Below are positions 7,372 to 14,904 of a stretch of DNA of 64,000 nucleotides, in pieces. A program made the translations under genes and the position numbers. The stretch comes from an uncultured Mycolicibacterium sp. Lineage in GTDB: Bacteria > Actinomycetota > Actinomycetes > Mycobacteriales > Mycobacteriaceae. The notes beneath the pieces are model-generated. The model did not search any database. It was given only the letters and a program-made list of their open reading frames with translations, and had not been told where the DNA came from. Positions within the stretch are counted from its first letter, which is position 1. Each line of letters opens with the position of its first letter. Location of the stretch: positions 32,060 through 96,059 of the forward strand of contig NZ_CALDGS010000155.1 of the NCBI RefSeq assembly GCF_937941905.1, written 5' to 3'.

Positions 7372-9002
7372 GCCAGAACCTTGTTCACGAGCTCGCGTGC
7401 CGCCTGCTGGACCTGAGCGAGATGCTCGGCCCCCAGGAAGGATTCGGCGTAGATCTTGTACACGTCCTCGGTGCCCGACGGGCGGGCGGCGAACCACGCG
7501 TTGGCGGTGGTGACCTTCAGCCCGCCCAGCGGGGCGCCGTTGCCGGGCGCGGCGGTGAGCTTGGCGGTGATCGGTTCGCCGGCCAGCTCGGTGGCGGTGA
7601 CCTGCTCCGGTGCGAGCGCGGCCAGCCGGGCCTTCTGCTCCCGGTCCGCGGGGGCGTCGATGCGGGCGTAGGCCGGCTCGCCGTAGCGCTCGACGAGCTC
7701 GCGGTAACGCTGCGACGGGGTGCGGCCGGTGACGGCGAGGATCTCGGCGGCCAGCAGCGCCAGGATGATGCCGTCCTTGTCGGTGGTCCACACCGACCCG
7801 TCGCGGCGCAGGAAGGAGGCCCCCGCGCTCTCCTCGCCGCCGAAGCCCAGGCTGCCCTCCAGCAGGCCCGGCACGAACCATTTGAAGCCGACCGGCACCT
7901 CCAGCAGCGGCCGGCCCAGCGCCGCCGCCACCCGGTCGATCATGCCGCTGCTGACCAGCGTCTTGCCCACCCCGGCCGACCCCGGCCAGTCCCGCCGGTG
8001 GGTGAACAGGTGCTCGATGGCCACGGCCAGGAAGTGGTTGGGGTTCATCAGCCCGCCGTCGGGGGTGACGATGCCGTGCCGGTCGGCGTCGGCGTCGTTG
8101 CCGGTGGCGATCTGGTAGCGGTCCCGGTTGGCGATGAGCGACGCCATGGCGTCCGGTGAGCTGCAGTCCATCCGGATCCGGCCGTCGGTGTCGAGGGTCA
8201 TGAACCGCCAGGTGGCGTCGACGAGCGGGTTGACCACGGTCAGCTCCAGGCCGTGCCGCTCGGCGATGGCGGCCCAGTAGTCGACGCTGGCCCCGCCCAT
8301 CGGGTCGGCGCCGATGCGCACGCCGGCGGCGGCGATCGCGGCCAGGTCGACCACCGCGGGCAGGTCGGCGACGTAGCTGCCGAGGTAGTCGTGGCGCCCG
8401 GCGGCCGCCAGGGCCCGGGCCAGCGGGACCCGCCGCACCTCCTTGAGTCCACCGCGCAGGATCTCGTTGGCGCGCTTGGCGATCGCGGCGGTGGCGGCGG
8501 TGTCGGCGGGCCCGCCGTTGGGCGGGTTGTACTTGAAACCGCCGTCGCGGGGCGGGTTGTGCGACGGGGTGACGACGATGCCGTCGGCCAGGCCGGTGGC
8601 CCGGCCGCGGTTGTGGGTCAGGATCGCGTGGCTGACCGCCGGGGTCGGCGTGTACCGCCCGGCGGCGTCGATCAGCACCGGCACGTCGTTGCCGGCGAGC
8701 ACCTCCAGCGCCGACGACCAGGCCGGCTCGCTCAGCGCGTGGGTGTCGCGGCCGAGGAACAGCGGGCCGGTGATGCCCTGTGCGGCCCGGTACTCGACGA
8801 TCGCCTGGGTGGTGGCCAGGATGTGGGCCTCGTTGAAGGCGCCGTCGAGGCTGGACCCGCGGTGCCCGGAGGTGCCGAACACCACCTGCTGGGCCACGTC
8901 GTCCGGGTCGGGCCGCCGGGTGTAGTAGGCCGTGACGACCTGTGCCACGTCGATGAGGTCCTCGGGTTGCGCCGGTTGCCCGGCACGGGGATGAGCCGCC
9001 AT
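7368..9002 (-). CDS. pgmA: Phosphoglucomutase
   Basis: A 544-residue alpha-D-phosphohexomutase that interconverts glucose-1-phosphate and glucose-6-phosphate, feeding trehalose, glycogen, capsular glucan and nucleotide-sugar synthesis. The active-site phosphoserine loop is TPSHNPP (Ser147), the metal loop is GNDADADRHG (301-310), the sugar-binding loop is GGEESAG, and the phosphate-binding RPSGTEDVYK is near the C terminus. Length and sequence match mycobacterial PgmA (Rv3068c as I recall it), which supports the start at MAAHPRAG; an upstream in-frame ATG would add about 11 residues. The neighbours crcB1/crcB2 are the same as in M. tuberculosis. Confidence 0.95.
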   Translation of the reverse strand: MAAHPRAGQPAQPEDLIDVAQVVTAYYTRRPDPDDVAQQVVFGTSGHRGSSLDGAFNEAHILATTQAIVEYRAAQGITGPLFLGRDTHALSEPAWSSALEVLAGNDVPVLIDAAGRYTPTPAVSHAILTHNRGRATGLADGIVVTPSHNPPRDGGFKYNPPNGGPADTAATAAIAKRANEILRGGLKEVRRVPLARALAAAGRHDYLGSYVADLPAVVDLAAIAAAGVRIGADPMGGASVDYWAAIAERHGLELTVVNPLVDATWRFMTLDTDGRIRMDCSSPDAMASLIANRDRYQIATGNDADADRHGIVTPDGGLMNPNHFLAVAIEHLFTHRRDWPGSAGVGKTLVSSGMIDRVAAALGRPLLEVPVGFKWFVPGLLEGSLGFGGEESAGASFLRRDGSVWTTDKDGIILALLAAEILAVTGRTPSQRYRELVERYGEPAYARIDAPADREQKARLAALAPEQVTATELAGEPITAKLTAAPGNGAPLGGLKVTTANAWFAARPSGTEDVYKIYAESFLGAEHLAQVQQAARELVNKVLA

Positions 9003-9038
9003 GGCTAACGATTCTGCTCCCCACGCCATACTCATGTG

Positions 9039-9416
9039 ATGCGGCGCTTCGACATCCGGGACGTCCTCGCGGTGTTCGCCGGGGGTGCGGTCGGCACCGC
9101 GGCCCGCGCCGGGTTGGTCGAACTCGCGGGCACCGGCCCCGGGCAGTGGCCGTGGGCCACCTTCGCGGCCAACGTCGCCGGGGCGTTCCTGCTCGGCTGG
9201 ATCGCCGCCCGGCTGCCCGTCTCGCCGGTGCGCCGGTTGGCGCTGGGCACCGGGCTGTGCGGCGGGCTGACCACGTTCTCCACCCTGCAGGTCGAGGTGG
9301 TCGGGATGCTGGACGGGCGGCACTTCGGGCTGGCGGCCGGCTACCTCGCGGCGAGCCTGGTGGCCGGGCTGGCGGCCGCCGCGCTGGGCGGCGCGCTGGT
9401 GCGGGTGCGGCGGTGA
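9039..9416 (+). CDS. crcB1: Fluoride ion channel subunit CrcB/Fluc (first copy)
   Basis: A 125-residue four-helix membrane protein of the Fluc fluoride channel family, which exports toxic fluoride. The family motif GGLTTFSTLQVE (76-87, TTFST at 78-82) and the conserved Asn in TFAANVAGAF (41-50) are present. ATG 9039 is chosen; a GTG lies directly before it at 9036. It overlaps the second crcB gene by 4 nt (GTGA). Actinobacterial pairs of this kind usually form a heterodimeric channel, so both genes are probably needed. No fluoride riboswitch is apparent in the 36-nt gap to divergent pgmA. Confidence 0.92.
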   Translation: MRRFDIRDVLAVFAGGAVGTAARAGLVELAGTGPGQWPWATFAANVAGAFLLGWIAARLPVSPVRRLALGTGLCGGLTTFSTLQVEVVGMLDGRHFGLAAGYLAASLVAGLAAAALGGALVRVRR

Positions 9417-9790
9417 CGGCGCTGCTCTGGGTCGGGGTGCTGGCGCTGGGCGGCGCGGGCGCGGTGACGCGGTTCGTCGTCGACCGTGCGGTGCGGCAGC
9501 GGCTGGACCGGCCGTTCCCGTTCGGCACGCTGGCGGTGAACCTCAGCGGGGCGCTGCTGTTGGGGGTGCTGGCCGGGCTGGCGCCCGATCCCCGGACGGC
9601 GCTGCTGTTCGGCACCGCCTTCCTCGGGTCCTACACCACCTTCTCCACCTGGATGGTCGAGACGCTGCGGCTGGGCGAGCAGCGCCGGCTCGCCACGGCG
9701 GCGGCCAACATCGTGGTCAGCCTGCTGGCCGGGCTGGCGGCGGCCGCCGCCGGGTTGTGGATCGGCGGGTGTCTGTCCGCTCACATCTGA
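9413..9790 (+). CDS. crcB2: Fluoride ion channel subunit CrcB/Fluc (second copy)
   Basis: A 125-residue partner of the preceding gene, starting at GTG 9413 inside its stop codon, so translation is coupled. It carries the same signature, GSYTTFSTWMVE, and the pore asparagine in TLAVNLSGAL. Four hydrophobic helices are evident. It would assemble with CrcB1 as an antiparallel dimer in the cytoplasmic membrane. The 59-nt gap to mbtL contains an iron box that does not belong to this gene. Confidence 0.92.
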   Translation: MTALLWVGVLALGGAGAVTRFVVDRAVRQRLDRPFPFGTLAVNLSGALLLGVLAGLAPDPRTALLFGTAFLGSYTTFSTWMVETLRLGEQRRLATAAANIVVSLLAGLAAAAAGLWIGGCLSAHI

Positions 9791-9806
9791 CACCCGACCG
9801 GGCGAG

Positions 9807-9825
9807 TAAGCCTAGCCTCACTTAA
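9807..9825. promoter_or_regulatory. IdeR iron box upstream of mbtL
   Basis: Read on the minus strand the 19-mer is TTAAGTGAGGCTAGGCTTA, which matches the IdeR/DtxR consensus TTAGGTTAGGCTAACCTAA at 14 of 19 positions. It lies 25 nt before the mbtL start and overlaps a possible -10 element (TAACCT, 9823-9828). Iron-loaded IdeR would be expected to repress here, as at other mycobactin promoters. Confidence 0.82.
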
Positions 9826-9828
9826 CCT

Positions 9829-9849
9829 GGCGCGGTACCGTACCGCGCC
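9829..9849. repeat. 21-nt palindrome abutting the mbtL start codon
   Basis: GGCGCGGTAC, a single C, then GTACCGCGCC: a perfect 10-bp inverted repeat ending at the base before ATG 9850. It takes the place where a ribosome binding site would be. If transcription starts about 7 nt after TAACCT (9823-9828), the mRNA leader would be very short and include most of this palindrome. Confidence 0.7.
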
Positions 9850-10119
9850 ATGGAGTCGACAACGCCCGAACCGATCAGCACCGCCCTGCTCGAGATCCTG
9901 CGCGACGACATGAAGGTCGACGTCGGGCGGCTCACCCGGCAGTCCCGCCTGATCGACGACGCCGGGCTGGACTCGGTGGCGTTCGCCGTCGGCATGGCCG
10001 CGATCGAGGACAAGCTCGGCGTGACGCTGAGCGAGGAGGACCTGTTGTCCTGCGACACCGTCGGCGACCTGGAGGCGGTGGTGCTGGCCAAACTCCCGGC
10101 CGGGACGGACGCGTCGTGA
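9850..10119 (+). CDS. mbtL: Mycobactin acyl carrier protein MbtL
   Basis: An 89-residue acyl carrier protein. The 4'-phosphopantetheine attachment serine is Ser42 in DDAGLDSVAF. In the known mycobactin pathway MbtL carries the fatty acyl chain that is desaturated and moved to the lysine side chain. The assignment rests on context: next gene MbtM (FadD33-like), then convergent MbtK, and an iron box directly upstream. No Shine-Dalgarno is visible because a palindrome fills the leader, so leaderless or near-leaderless translation is likely. Confidence 0.9.
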   Translation: MESTTPEPISTALLEILRDDMKVDVGRLTRQSRLIDDAGLDSVAFAVGMAAIEDKLGVTLSEEDLLSCDTVGDLEAVVLAKLPAGTDAS

Positions 10120-11699
10120 GCGAACTCGCCGACGTCCTGGCGGCCACGCTGTCCCGCAGCGAGCGGGTGCTGGCGGTGTTCGACGGCCCGACCCGGAGCT
10201 GGCACCGGCATCCCTGGCCGGAGGTGTACGCGCGCGCCGAGAACGTCGCCGAACACCTGCTCGACCGCGACGTGACCGCGGTCGGGATCGTCGGCGAGAC
10301 CACCGTGGAACTCGTCGCCGGCATCATCGGCGCGCTGGTGTCCGGCACCGCGGTGGCGCTGCTGCCCGGGCCGGTGCGCGGCGCCGACCCCGCCCGGTGG
10401 GCGCAGGCCACCCTGCACCGCTACGCCGGCCTCGGCGTCGGCCTGGTGCTCGCCCACGGCGCCCAGCTGCGGCTGCTGCGCGAGGCCGGACCGGCCACGG
10501 CCGTCGCCGATCTCGCCGAGCTGGCCACCACCCGACGGTCGAGAACGCTGGCGCTGCCGCGCGGCCGGGGCCGGTTCGCGGTGCTGCAGGGCACCGCCGG
10601 TTCGACCGGCACCCCCCGGACCGCCGCGCTGCCGCCGGAGGCGGTGCTGGCCAACGTGCGCGGGCTGCAGCGGCGGATCGGGGTCGGCCCCGACGACGTC
10701 GGCTGCTCGTGGCTGCCGCTCTACCACGACATGGGGCTGATCTTTCTGCTCAGCGCCGCCGTCGGCGGCTTCGAGACCTGGCAGGCCCCCACCGGCGCGT
10801 TCTCGGCATCGCCGTTCGCCTGGCTGTCGTGGCTGTCGACGAGTCGGGCCACCATGACCGCCGCGCCGAACATGGCCTACGGCCTGATCGGCAGGTACGC
10901 CCGCCGCGTCTCCGACGTCGATCTGGGCCGGCTGCGGTTCGCACTCAACGGCGGTGAACCGGTCGACTGCGAGGCCACCGCGAGGTTCGGCGCCGAGATG
11001 GCCCGGTTCGGGTTCGACCCCGCCGCGCTCGCACCCTCCTACGGGCTGGCCGAGTCGACCTGTGCGGTGACCGTCCCGCGCCCCGGCACCGGGCTGCGCA
11101 CCGACATCGTCGAGGTGGTCACCGAGGACGGCACCGCCCCCCGCAGCCACGCGGTGCTCGGCGAGCCCGTCCCGGGCATGCAGGTGCGCATCGTCACCGA
11201 CGGCCGGCACCGCATCGAGGTCCCCGGCCGGGAGGTGGGCGAGATCGAGATCCGCGGCACCTCGCTGATGCACGGCTACCTCGGCGAGGACCCGGTCGAT
11301 CGCGAAAGCTGGTTTGCCACCGGCGATCTCGGCTATCTCACCGACGACGGGCTGGTGGTGTGCGGGCGCGCCAAGGAGCTCATCACGGTGGCCGGGCGCA
11401 ACGTGTTCCCCACCGAGGTCGAGCAGGTGGCCGCGACGGTGCCGGGGGTGCGCCCGGGCGCGGTGGTCGCCGTCGGCACCGGCGGGCCCGCGGCGCGGCC
11501 CGGCCTGGTGATCACCGCCGAGTTCCGCGGCCCCGACCCCGACGGCGCGCGCCGCGCGGTGGTGGCGCGGGTGGCCTCCGAGTGCGGGATCGTGCCGGCC
11601 GACGTCGTGTTCGTCGCACCCGGCACGCTGCCCCGCACGTCGTCGGGCAAGCTGCGCCGGCTCGAGGTGAAGCGCTCGCTGGAGGGGGCGGGCCGGTGA
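10116..11699 (+). CDS. mbtM: Mycobactin fatty acyl-AMP ligase MbtM (FadD33-like)
   Basis: A 527-residue ANL-superfamily enzyme expected to activate a long-chain fatty acid as acyl-AMP and load it onto MbtL. The P-loop reads GTAGSTGTPR (159-168), with Arg where most ligases have Lys. Other landmarks are WLPLYHDMG, the adenylate motif YGLAEST, TGDLGYL, and the C-terminal catalytic lysine in SSGKLRR (Lys512). It starts at GTG 10116 within the mbtL stop codon (4-nt overlap). Only 7 nt separate its stop from the convergent mbtK stop, leaving no space for the acyl-ACP dehydrogenase gene mbtN found here in M. tuberculosis. Confidence 0.9.
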   Translation: MSELADVLAATLSRSERVLAVFDGPTRSWHRHPWPEVYARAENVAEHLLDRDVTAVGIVGETTVELVAGIIGALVSGTAVALLPGPVRGADPARWAQATLHRYAGLGVGLVLAHGAQLRLLREAGPATAVADLAELATTRRSRTLALPRGRGRFAVLQGTAGSTGTPRTAALPPEAVLANVRGLQRRIGVGPDDVGCSWLPLYHDMGLIFLLSAAVGGFETWQAPTGAFSASPFAWLSWLSTSRATMTAAPNMAYGLIGRYARRVSDVDLGRLRFALNGGEPVDCEATARFGAEMARFGFDPAALAPSYGLAESTCAVTVPRPGTGLRTDIVEVVTEDGTAPRSHAVLGEPVPGMQVRIVTDGRHRIEVPGREVGEIEIRGTSLMHGYLGEDPVDRESWFATGDLGYLTDDGLVVCGRAKELITVAGRNVFPTEVEQVAATVPGVRPGAVVAVGTGGPAARPGLVITAEFRGPDPDGARRAVVARVASECGIVPADVVFVAPGTLPRTSSGKLRRLEVKRSLEGAGR

Positions 11700-11706
11700 C
11701 GGCGGC

Positions 11707-12342
11707 TCAACCGAGCACGGCGGGCACGTCGTCGGGGGTGCGCGGCAACGCGTAGAGCGACATCCGGCGGTTGGGCATGTCGTGCTCGCCGAGGAACACA
11801 CAGCCGACGAACTCGCACACCCGCCGCGCACCCGTGTTGCGGTGGTCGGGGTCGAACATGATCCGCCGGCAGCGCGGGTCCTGCTCGAAGATGCTGGCCA
11901 CCACCTTGGGCAGCAGCACCGCCGCCAGGCCGCGGTTGACCAGGTCGAGGTCGGCGATCGCGGCGTGCAGCCCCACATCGTGCGGGTCGGCGGTGTAGCG
12001 GGTGGCGATCGAGTCCTGCGCGGCCCGGTAGACCTCCAGGTACCCGGCCTCGCGGCCCTTGTACCCGGCGATCAGCGGCCGCGACCAGGTGCCGGCCAGC
12101 TGGGCGCTCAGGTAGCGGTGCCAGCGCTGCGGCGGCCACGGGTACTCCCAGGCCTCCACCAGGTGCGGCCGGTTCATCCACTCCGAGACCGTGGCGGCGT
12201 CCCGGTCCGCGTCGGCCACGCGCACGTGGTACGGCTCGGCCAGCACCGGGACCGGCGGCGCCGGGACCCGGCGTACCTCGTCGGGCACGTCGGTGAGCCG
12301 GCGCTTGAGAACGGGTGTCGAGGACTCGTCGAGCTCTGTCAT
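11707..12342 (-). CDS. mbtK: Mycobactin lysine N-acyltransferase MbtK
   Basis: A 211-residue GNAT-fold acyltransferase that transfers the long acyl chain to the epsilon-amino group of lysine or hydroxylysine in mycobactin. Residues matching those described for the M. tuberculosis enzyme are His126 (DVGLHAAIADLD) and Asp164 in FDPDHRNTGARR, separated by the same 38 residues as the known His130/Asp168 pair. The C-terminal GEHDMPNRRMSLYAL is typical. The start is ATG 12342. A TAGGCT -10 element (minus strand, 12351-12356) implies a very short leader, and an IdeR box lies at 12368-12386. Confidence 0.93.
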   Translation of the reverse strand: MTELDESSTPVLKRRLTDVPDEVRRVPAPPVPVLAEPYHVRVADADRDAATVSEWMNRPHLVEAWEYPWPPQRWHRYLSAQLAGTWSRPLIAGYKGREAGYLEVYRAAQDSIATRYTADPHDVGLHAAIADLDLVNRGLAAVLLPKVVASIFEQDPRCRRIMFDPDHRNTGARRVCEFVGCVFLGEHDMPNRRMSLYALPRTPDDVPAVLG

Positions 12343-12367
12343 CGAGGCAGCAGCCTACCCCAGCAAG

Positions 12368-12386
12368 TGAGGATAGGTTTACCTTG
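12368..12386. promoter_or_regulatory. IdeR iron box upstream of mbtK
   Basis: Plus-strand TGAGGATAGGTTTACCTTG matches the IdeR consensus at 13 of 19 positions, with the strong core AGGTTTACCT. It lies 26 nt upstream of the mbtK ATG, around the -35 position relative to TAGGCT, and touches the 3' end of the next gene (stop 12388-12390). Confidence 0.78.
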
Positions 12387-12387
12387 C

Positions 12388-12753
12388 TTAGCCGTCGGCG
12401 AGCAGGCGGGCGAGCACCGTGGCATGGCCGAGCGGGATCTCCCGGACGGCGGTGACGAGGAGGACCGGCCCGGCGTCGGCCAGCCGGCGCAACTCGGCCA
12501 GCGCCTCGGCGGCCGCCCCCTCGGCGAGCTCGGCGGTGTAGCGCGCGGCGAACTCGTCGAAGACCTCCGCGCGGTGCCGGTACCAGCGGCGCAGCTCGGT
12601 CGAGGGCGCCACCGCGGGCAGCCACCGGCCCACCCGGGGGTCGTCCCGGCGGATGCCGCGCGGCCAGAGCCGGTCGACGAGCACCCGGGTGCCGTCGGCC
12701 GGATCCGGGTCGGTGTACACGCGCGCCACCCGCACCGCGGGCCGGGCCGCCAT
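12388..12753 (-). CDS. DUF488 family protein
   Basis: A 121-residue protein with the DUF488 hallmark DRLWPRGIRRDD and the following WLPAVAPSTELRRWYRH. The family occurs widely in bacteria and its biochemical function is not settled. The start at ATG 12753 gives the standard beginning (VRVARVYTDPDP). It is divergent from a 64-residue ORF with only 18 nt between starts, and its 3' end abuts the mbtK iron box. No link to siderophore synthesis is evident. Confidence 0.85.
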   Translation of the reverse strand: MAARPAVRVARVYTDPDPADGTRVLVDRLWPRGIRRDDPRVGRWLPAVAPSTELRRWYRHRAEVFDEFAARYTAELAEGAAAEALAELRRLADAGPVLLVTAVREIPLGHATVLARLLADG

Positions 12754-12771
12754 GGGTGAGATGGTAGAGGG

Positions 12772-12966
12772 ATGACGGTCGACCGGGTCGCCGAACTGCT
12801 GCGCTGGACCGACGCCGGTGGCCGGTGGCAGGTGGTCGGCCGCCGCGGCGGCACGGTGACGGTCGCGTTGCTGCGCTGCGACGGCGGCGAGGAGGCCGGC
12901 CGGTTCAGCTCCGCCGACCCCCGGCTGGTGGCCTGGCTCGGCGACCGCACGAGCAGTGAGGAGTGA
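12772..12966 (+). CDS. Small conserved-type hypothetical protein
   Basis: A 64-residue soluble protein, MTVDRVAELLRWTDAGGRWQ and so on, with alternating beta-rich stretches (WQVVGRRGGTVTVALLRC) and no membrane segment. I do not recognise a family. Codon use is like that of the neighbours (GC-rich third positions), and it sits 7 nt before the YbaK-domain gene in the same direction, so it is probably real and co-transcribed. Function unknown. Confidence 0.65.
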   Translation: MTVDRVAELLRWTDAGGRWQVVGRRGGTVTVALLRCDGGEEAGRFSSADPRLVAWLGDRTSSEE

Positions 12967-12973
12967 GCACCGG

Positions 12974-13504
12974 ATGCATGTCGGAGCGTTGACCTTCCGG
13001 CCGGTCGCCGCGGCGGACGAGCTCGTCGCCGAACCGGTGCGCCGGTACGTGGCCGAGACCGGCGGCGACGGGCTGTACGTCGCCGCCATCGACCCGGAAC
13101 TGGCCGACACCGCCGCATTCTGCGCCCACTACGAGATCGACCCGGCGGCCACCGCCAACTGCGTGGTGGTGCAGGCCCGCCGCGGCGAACGGTCCTGGTA
13201 CGCGGCCTGTGTGGTGCTGGCCGCCACCCGCGCCGACATCAACGGGGCGGTGCGCAAACACCTCGGCGCGCGCAAGGTCTCGTTCGCCCCGATGCCGGAC
13301 GCGGTGCGGCTGACCGGGATGGAGTACGGCGGCATCACCCCGGTCGGGCTGCCCGCGGACTGGCCGGTGCTCATCGACGAGCAGGTGATCGCCGCCGGCG
13401 CGGTGGTGATCGGCGGCGGGCTGCGCGGCTCGAAGCTGCTGGCCGAACCGGCCGCGCTGCGGGCGCTGCCCGGCGCCGAGGTGCTGCCGATCGCGCTCGG
13501 CTGA
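12974..13504 (+). CDS. YbaK/EbsC-domain protein (aminoacyl-tRNA deacylase-like)
   Basis: A 176-residue protein resembling the YbaK/ProX editing-domain family, which hydrolyses mischarged aminoacyl-tRNAs in trans. Supporting segments are TANCVVVQARR, LAATRADINGAVRKHLGARKVSFAP (read in parts) and the C-terminal glycine-rich GGGLRGSKLL. ATG 12974 is chosen as the start because it precedes the first predicted strand. It is the second gene after the small ORF at 12772. A strong hairpin at 13535 separates it from the convergent tmRNA gene. The substrate tRNA is unknown. Confidence 0.8.
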   Translation: MHVGALTFRPVAAADELVAEPVRRYVAETGGDGLYVAAIDPELADTAAFCAHYEIDPAATANCVVVQARRGERSWYAACVVLAATRADINGAVRKHLGARKVSFAPMPDAVRLTGMEYGGITPVGLPADWPVLIDEQVIAAGAVVIGGGLRGSKLLAEPAALRALPGAEVLPIALG

Positions 13505-13534
13505 CGGGCTGCCCCGAGCCGAACGTGAAACGCA

Positions 13535-13566
13535 GTGCAGGCCAGGACGGTCGTCCTGGCCTGCAC
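13535..13566. terminator. 14-bp hairpin terminator between YbaK gene and ssrA
   Basis: GTGCAGGCCAGGAC, loop GGTC, GTCCTGGCCTGCAC: a perfect stem located 8 nt beyond the tmRNA 3' end on the minus strand and about 30 nt past the YbaK gene stop on the plus strand. Probably bidirectional. Confidence 0.82.
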
Positions 13567-13574
13567 CGGAATTG

Positions 13575-13941
13575 TGGAGCTGCCGGGAATTGAACCCGGG
13601 TCCTTCGACGTTCCCTCAAGGCTTCTCCGTGCGCAGTTCGCTTTGCCCTTACTCGGATCTCCCGGTCACGCGAACAAGCCGGGACGGCGATCCCAGTCGC
13701 TGTGCGGTGTCCCGATGCATCCCGCGACCGGACGCATCGGTGGATCCCTCTAGCTGATGCCAGACACCGGGTCGAGGGCGGTCCCGGGCTGACAGACTAG
13801 CTGTCGCTTAGGCAGCGAGAGCGTAGTCGCGCTGATGAGAATCGGCGCTTATTGGTTTACAGCGACGCTTGACGGTGGTCTCTTGCCTGCACCGGCACGC
13901 TTCCCTTGATTCGACGCGCGAAGTCGAAACCGATCAGCCCC
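13575..13941 (-). ncRNA. ssrA: tmRNA (ssrA)
   Basis: A 367-nt transfer-messenger RNA that rescues stalled ribosomes with SmpB. The minus strand begins GGGGCTG and ends CAGCTCCA, forming the alanine-tRNA-like acceptor, and contains TTCGA near the 3' T arm. The tag reading frame (13846 down to 13808) is GCC GAT TCT CAT CAG CGC GAC TAC GCT CTC GCT GCC TAA, that is ADSHQRDYALAA-stop, the mycobacterial degradation tag. smpB lies upstream on the same strand with one transporter gene in between. Confidence 0.97.
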
Positions 13942-14043
13942 CTGTGCGGTTGTCGAACAACACCCCGCCGCGGACGGCGGGACACTCATGGTACGTCAAA
14001 CCCAACGCGGCACTCCAGGCGTTTGTTCCCGGGCTCACCGGTT

Positions 14044-14904
14044 TCACCGGGCGGTGGCGATCATCGCCACCGCGGCCAGCGCCAACACCATGCCGAACGC
14101 CTGCCCGCGGCTCACCCGCTCGCGCAGCACCACGATGGCCAGCAGCACCGTCCCGGCCGGGTACAGGCTCATCAGCACCCCGGCCAGCGACAGCATCGAG
14201 GCCTGCAGCGCCAGTAGGGTGGCCACGTTCGACACCACGTCCAAGCCGGCGGCCAGCAGCGCCAGCCGCAGCGGCGGCCCGGTCGGCGGCCGCAGGTTCG
14301 CGCTCACCGCGGCCGCGGTCACCACGACGGCGGTGGCCGCGACCCGGGCGATCACCAGCGGCCACAGCTTGGCCTCCACCGGCACCTGGTCGAGCAGCAC
14401 GAAGTTGAGCCCGAAGCCCAGCCCCGCGCCCAGCGTCAGCCACGCCACCCGGACGGTGAAGCGGTGCCTGGGCGGTGTGTGGCCGGGCGGTTCGTCGGTG
14501 GCCTCCCGGCTCACCAGCACCACCGCCACCATGGCCAGCGCGATGCCCACCCCGGCGATCACGCTCGGCCGCTCCCCCATCGCCAGGCCCGCCCCCACCG
14601 GGATGGCGGCGACGACCACCGCGGTCAGCGGGGAGACCACCGCGATCGGGCCGGAGCCGAGCGCGGCGTAGAACCACCACACGCCGAACGCCTGGGCCAC
14701 CCCGGAGGCCAGTCCCCACCACACCGCCGGTGCGGTGACGTGTCCGCCGACGCCGGCGGCCAGCAGGCACAGCACCACCGCGGTGACCGGATAGGACACC
14801 AGCACCACACGCAACGCGGCGACCCGCCGCGCCGCCAGGCCACCGACGAAGTCGCTGACGCCGTACCCGAGCGCGGAGACCAGCGCCAGCGCGACGCCGA
14901 TCAG
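14044..14904 (-). CDS. EamA/DMT-family transporter
   Basis: A 286-residue membrane protein with ten hydrophobic segments in two EamA repeats, of the drug/metabolite transporter superfamily (small-molecule import or export, substrate unknown). The start is unusual. TM1 (LIGVALALVSALGYG) has no ATG, GTG or TTG before it; the first canonical start codon is a TTG about 30 codons downstream, past TM1. A CTG at 14904 overlaps the smpB stop (CTGA) and has AAGGGG 5 nt upstream, so CTG initiation coupled to smpB is the best reading. It lies between smpB and ssrA. Confidence 0.8.
   Translation of the reverse strand: MIGVALALVSALGYGVSDFVGGLAARRVAALRVVLVSYPVTAVVLCLLAAGVGGHVTAPAVWWGLASGVAQAFGVWWFYAALGSGPIAVVSPLTAVVVAAIPVGAGLAMGERPSVIAGVGIALAMVAVVLVSREATDEPPGHTPPRHRFTVRVAWLTLGAGLGFGLNFVLLDQVPVEAKLWPLVIARVAATAVVVTAAAVSANLRPPTGPPLRLALLAAGLDVVSNVATLLALQASMLSLAGVLMSLYPAGTVLLAIVVLRERVSRGQAFGMVLALAAVAMIATAR

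Noticed and set aside
9003..9038. Fluoride riboswitch before crcB1
   Set aside because: The gap to divergent pgmA is only 36 nt and no conserved crcB-motif structure is apparent.
6103..9615. Single 1170-codon frame spanning the MFS gene and running through pgmA and crcB
   Set aside because: Only the MFS part is meaningful. The upstream extension is antisense or off-frame in pgmA, whose real frame ends with a 4-nt overlap to the MFS start.
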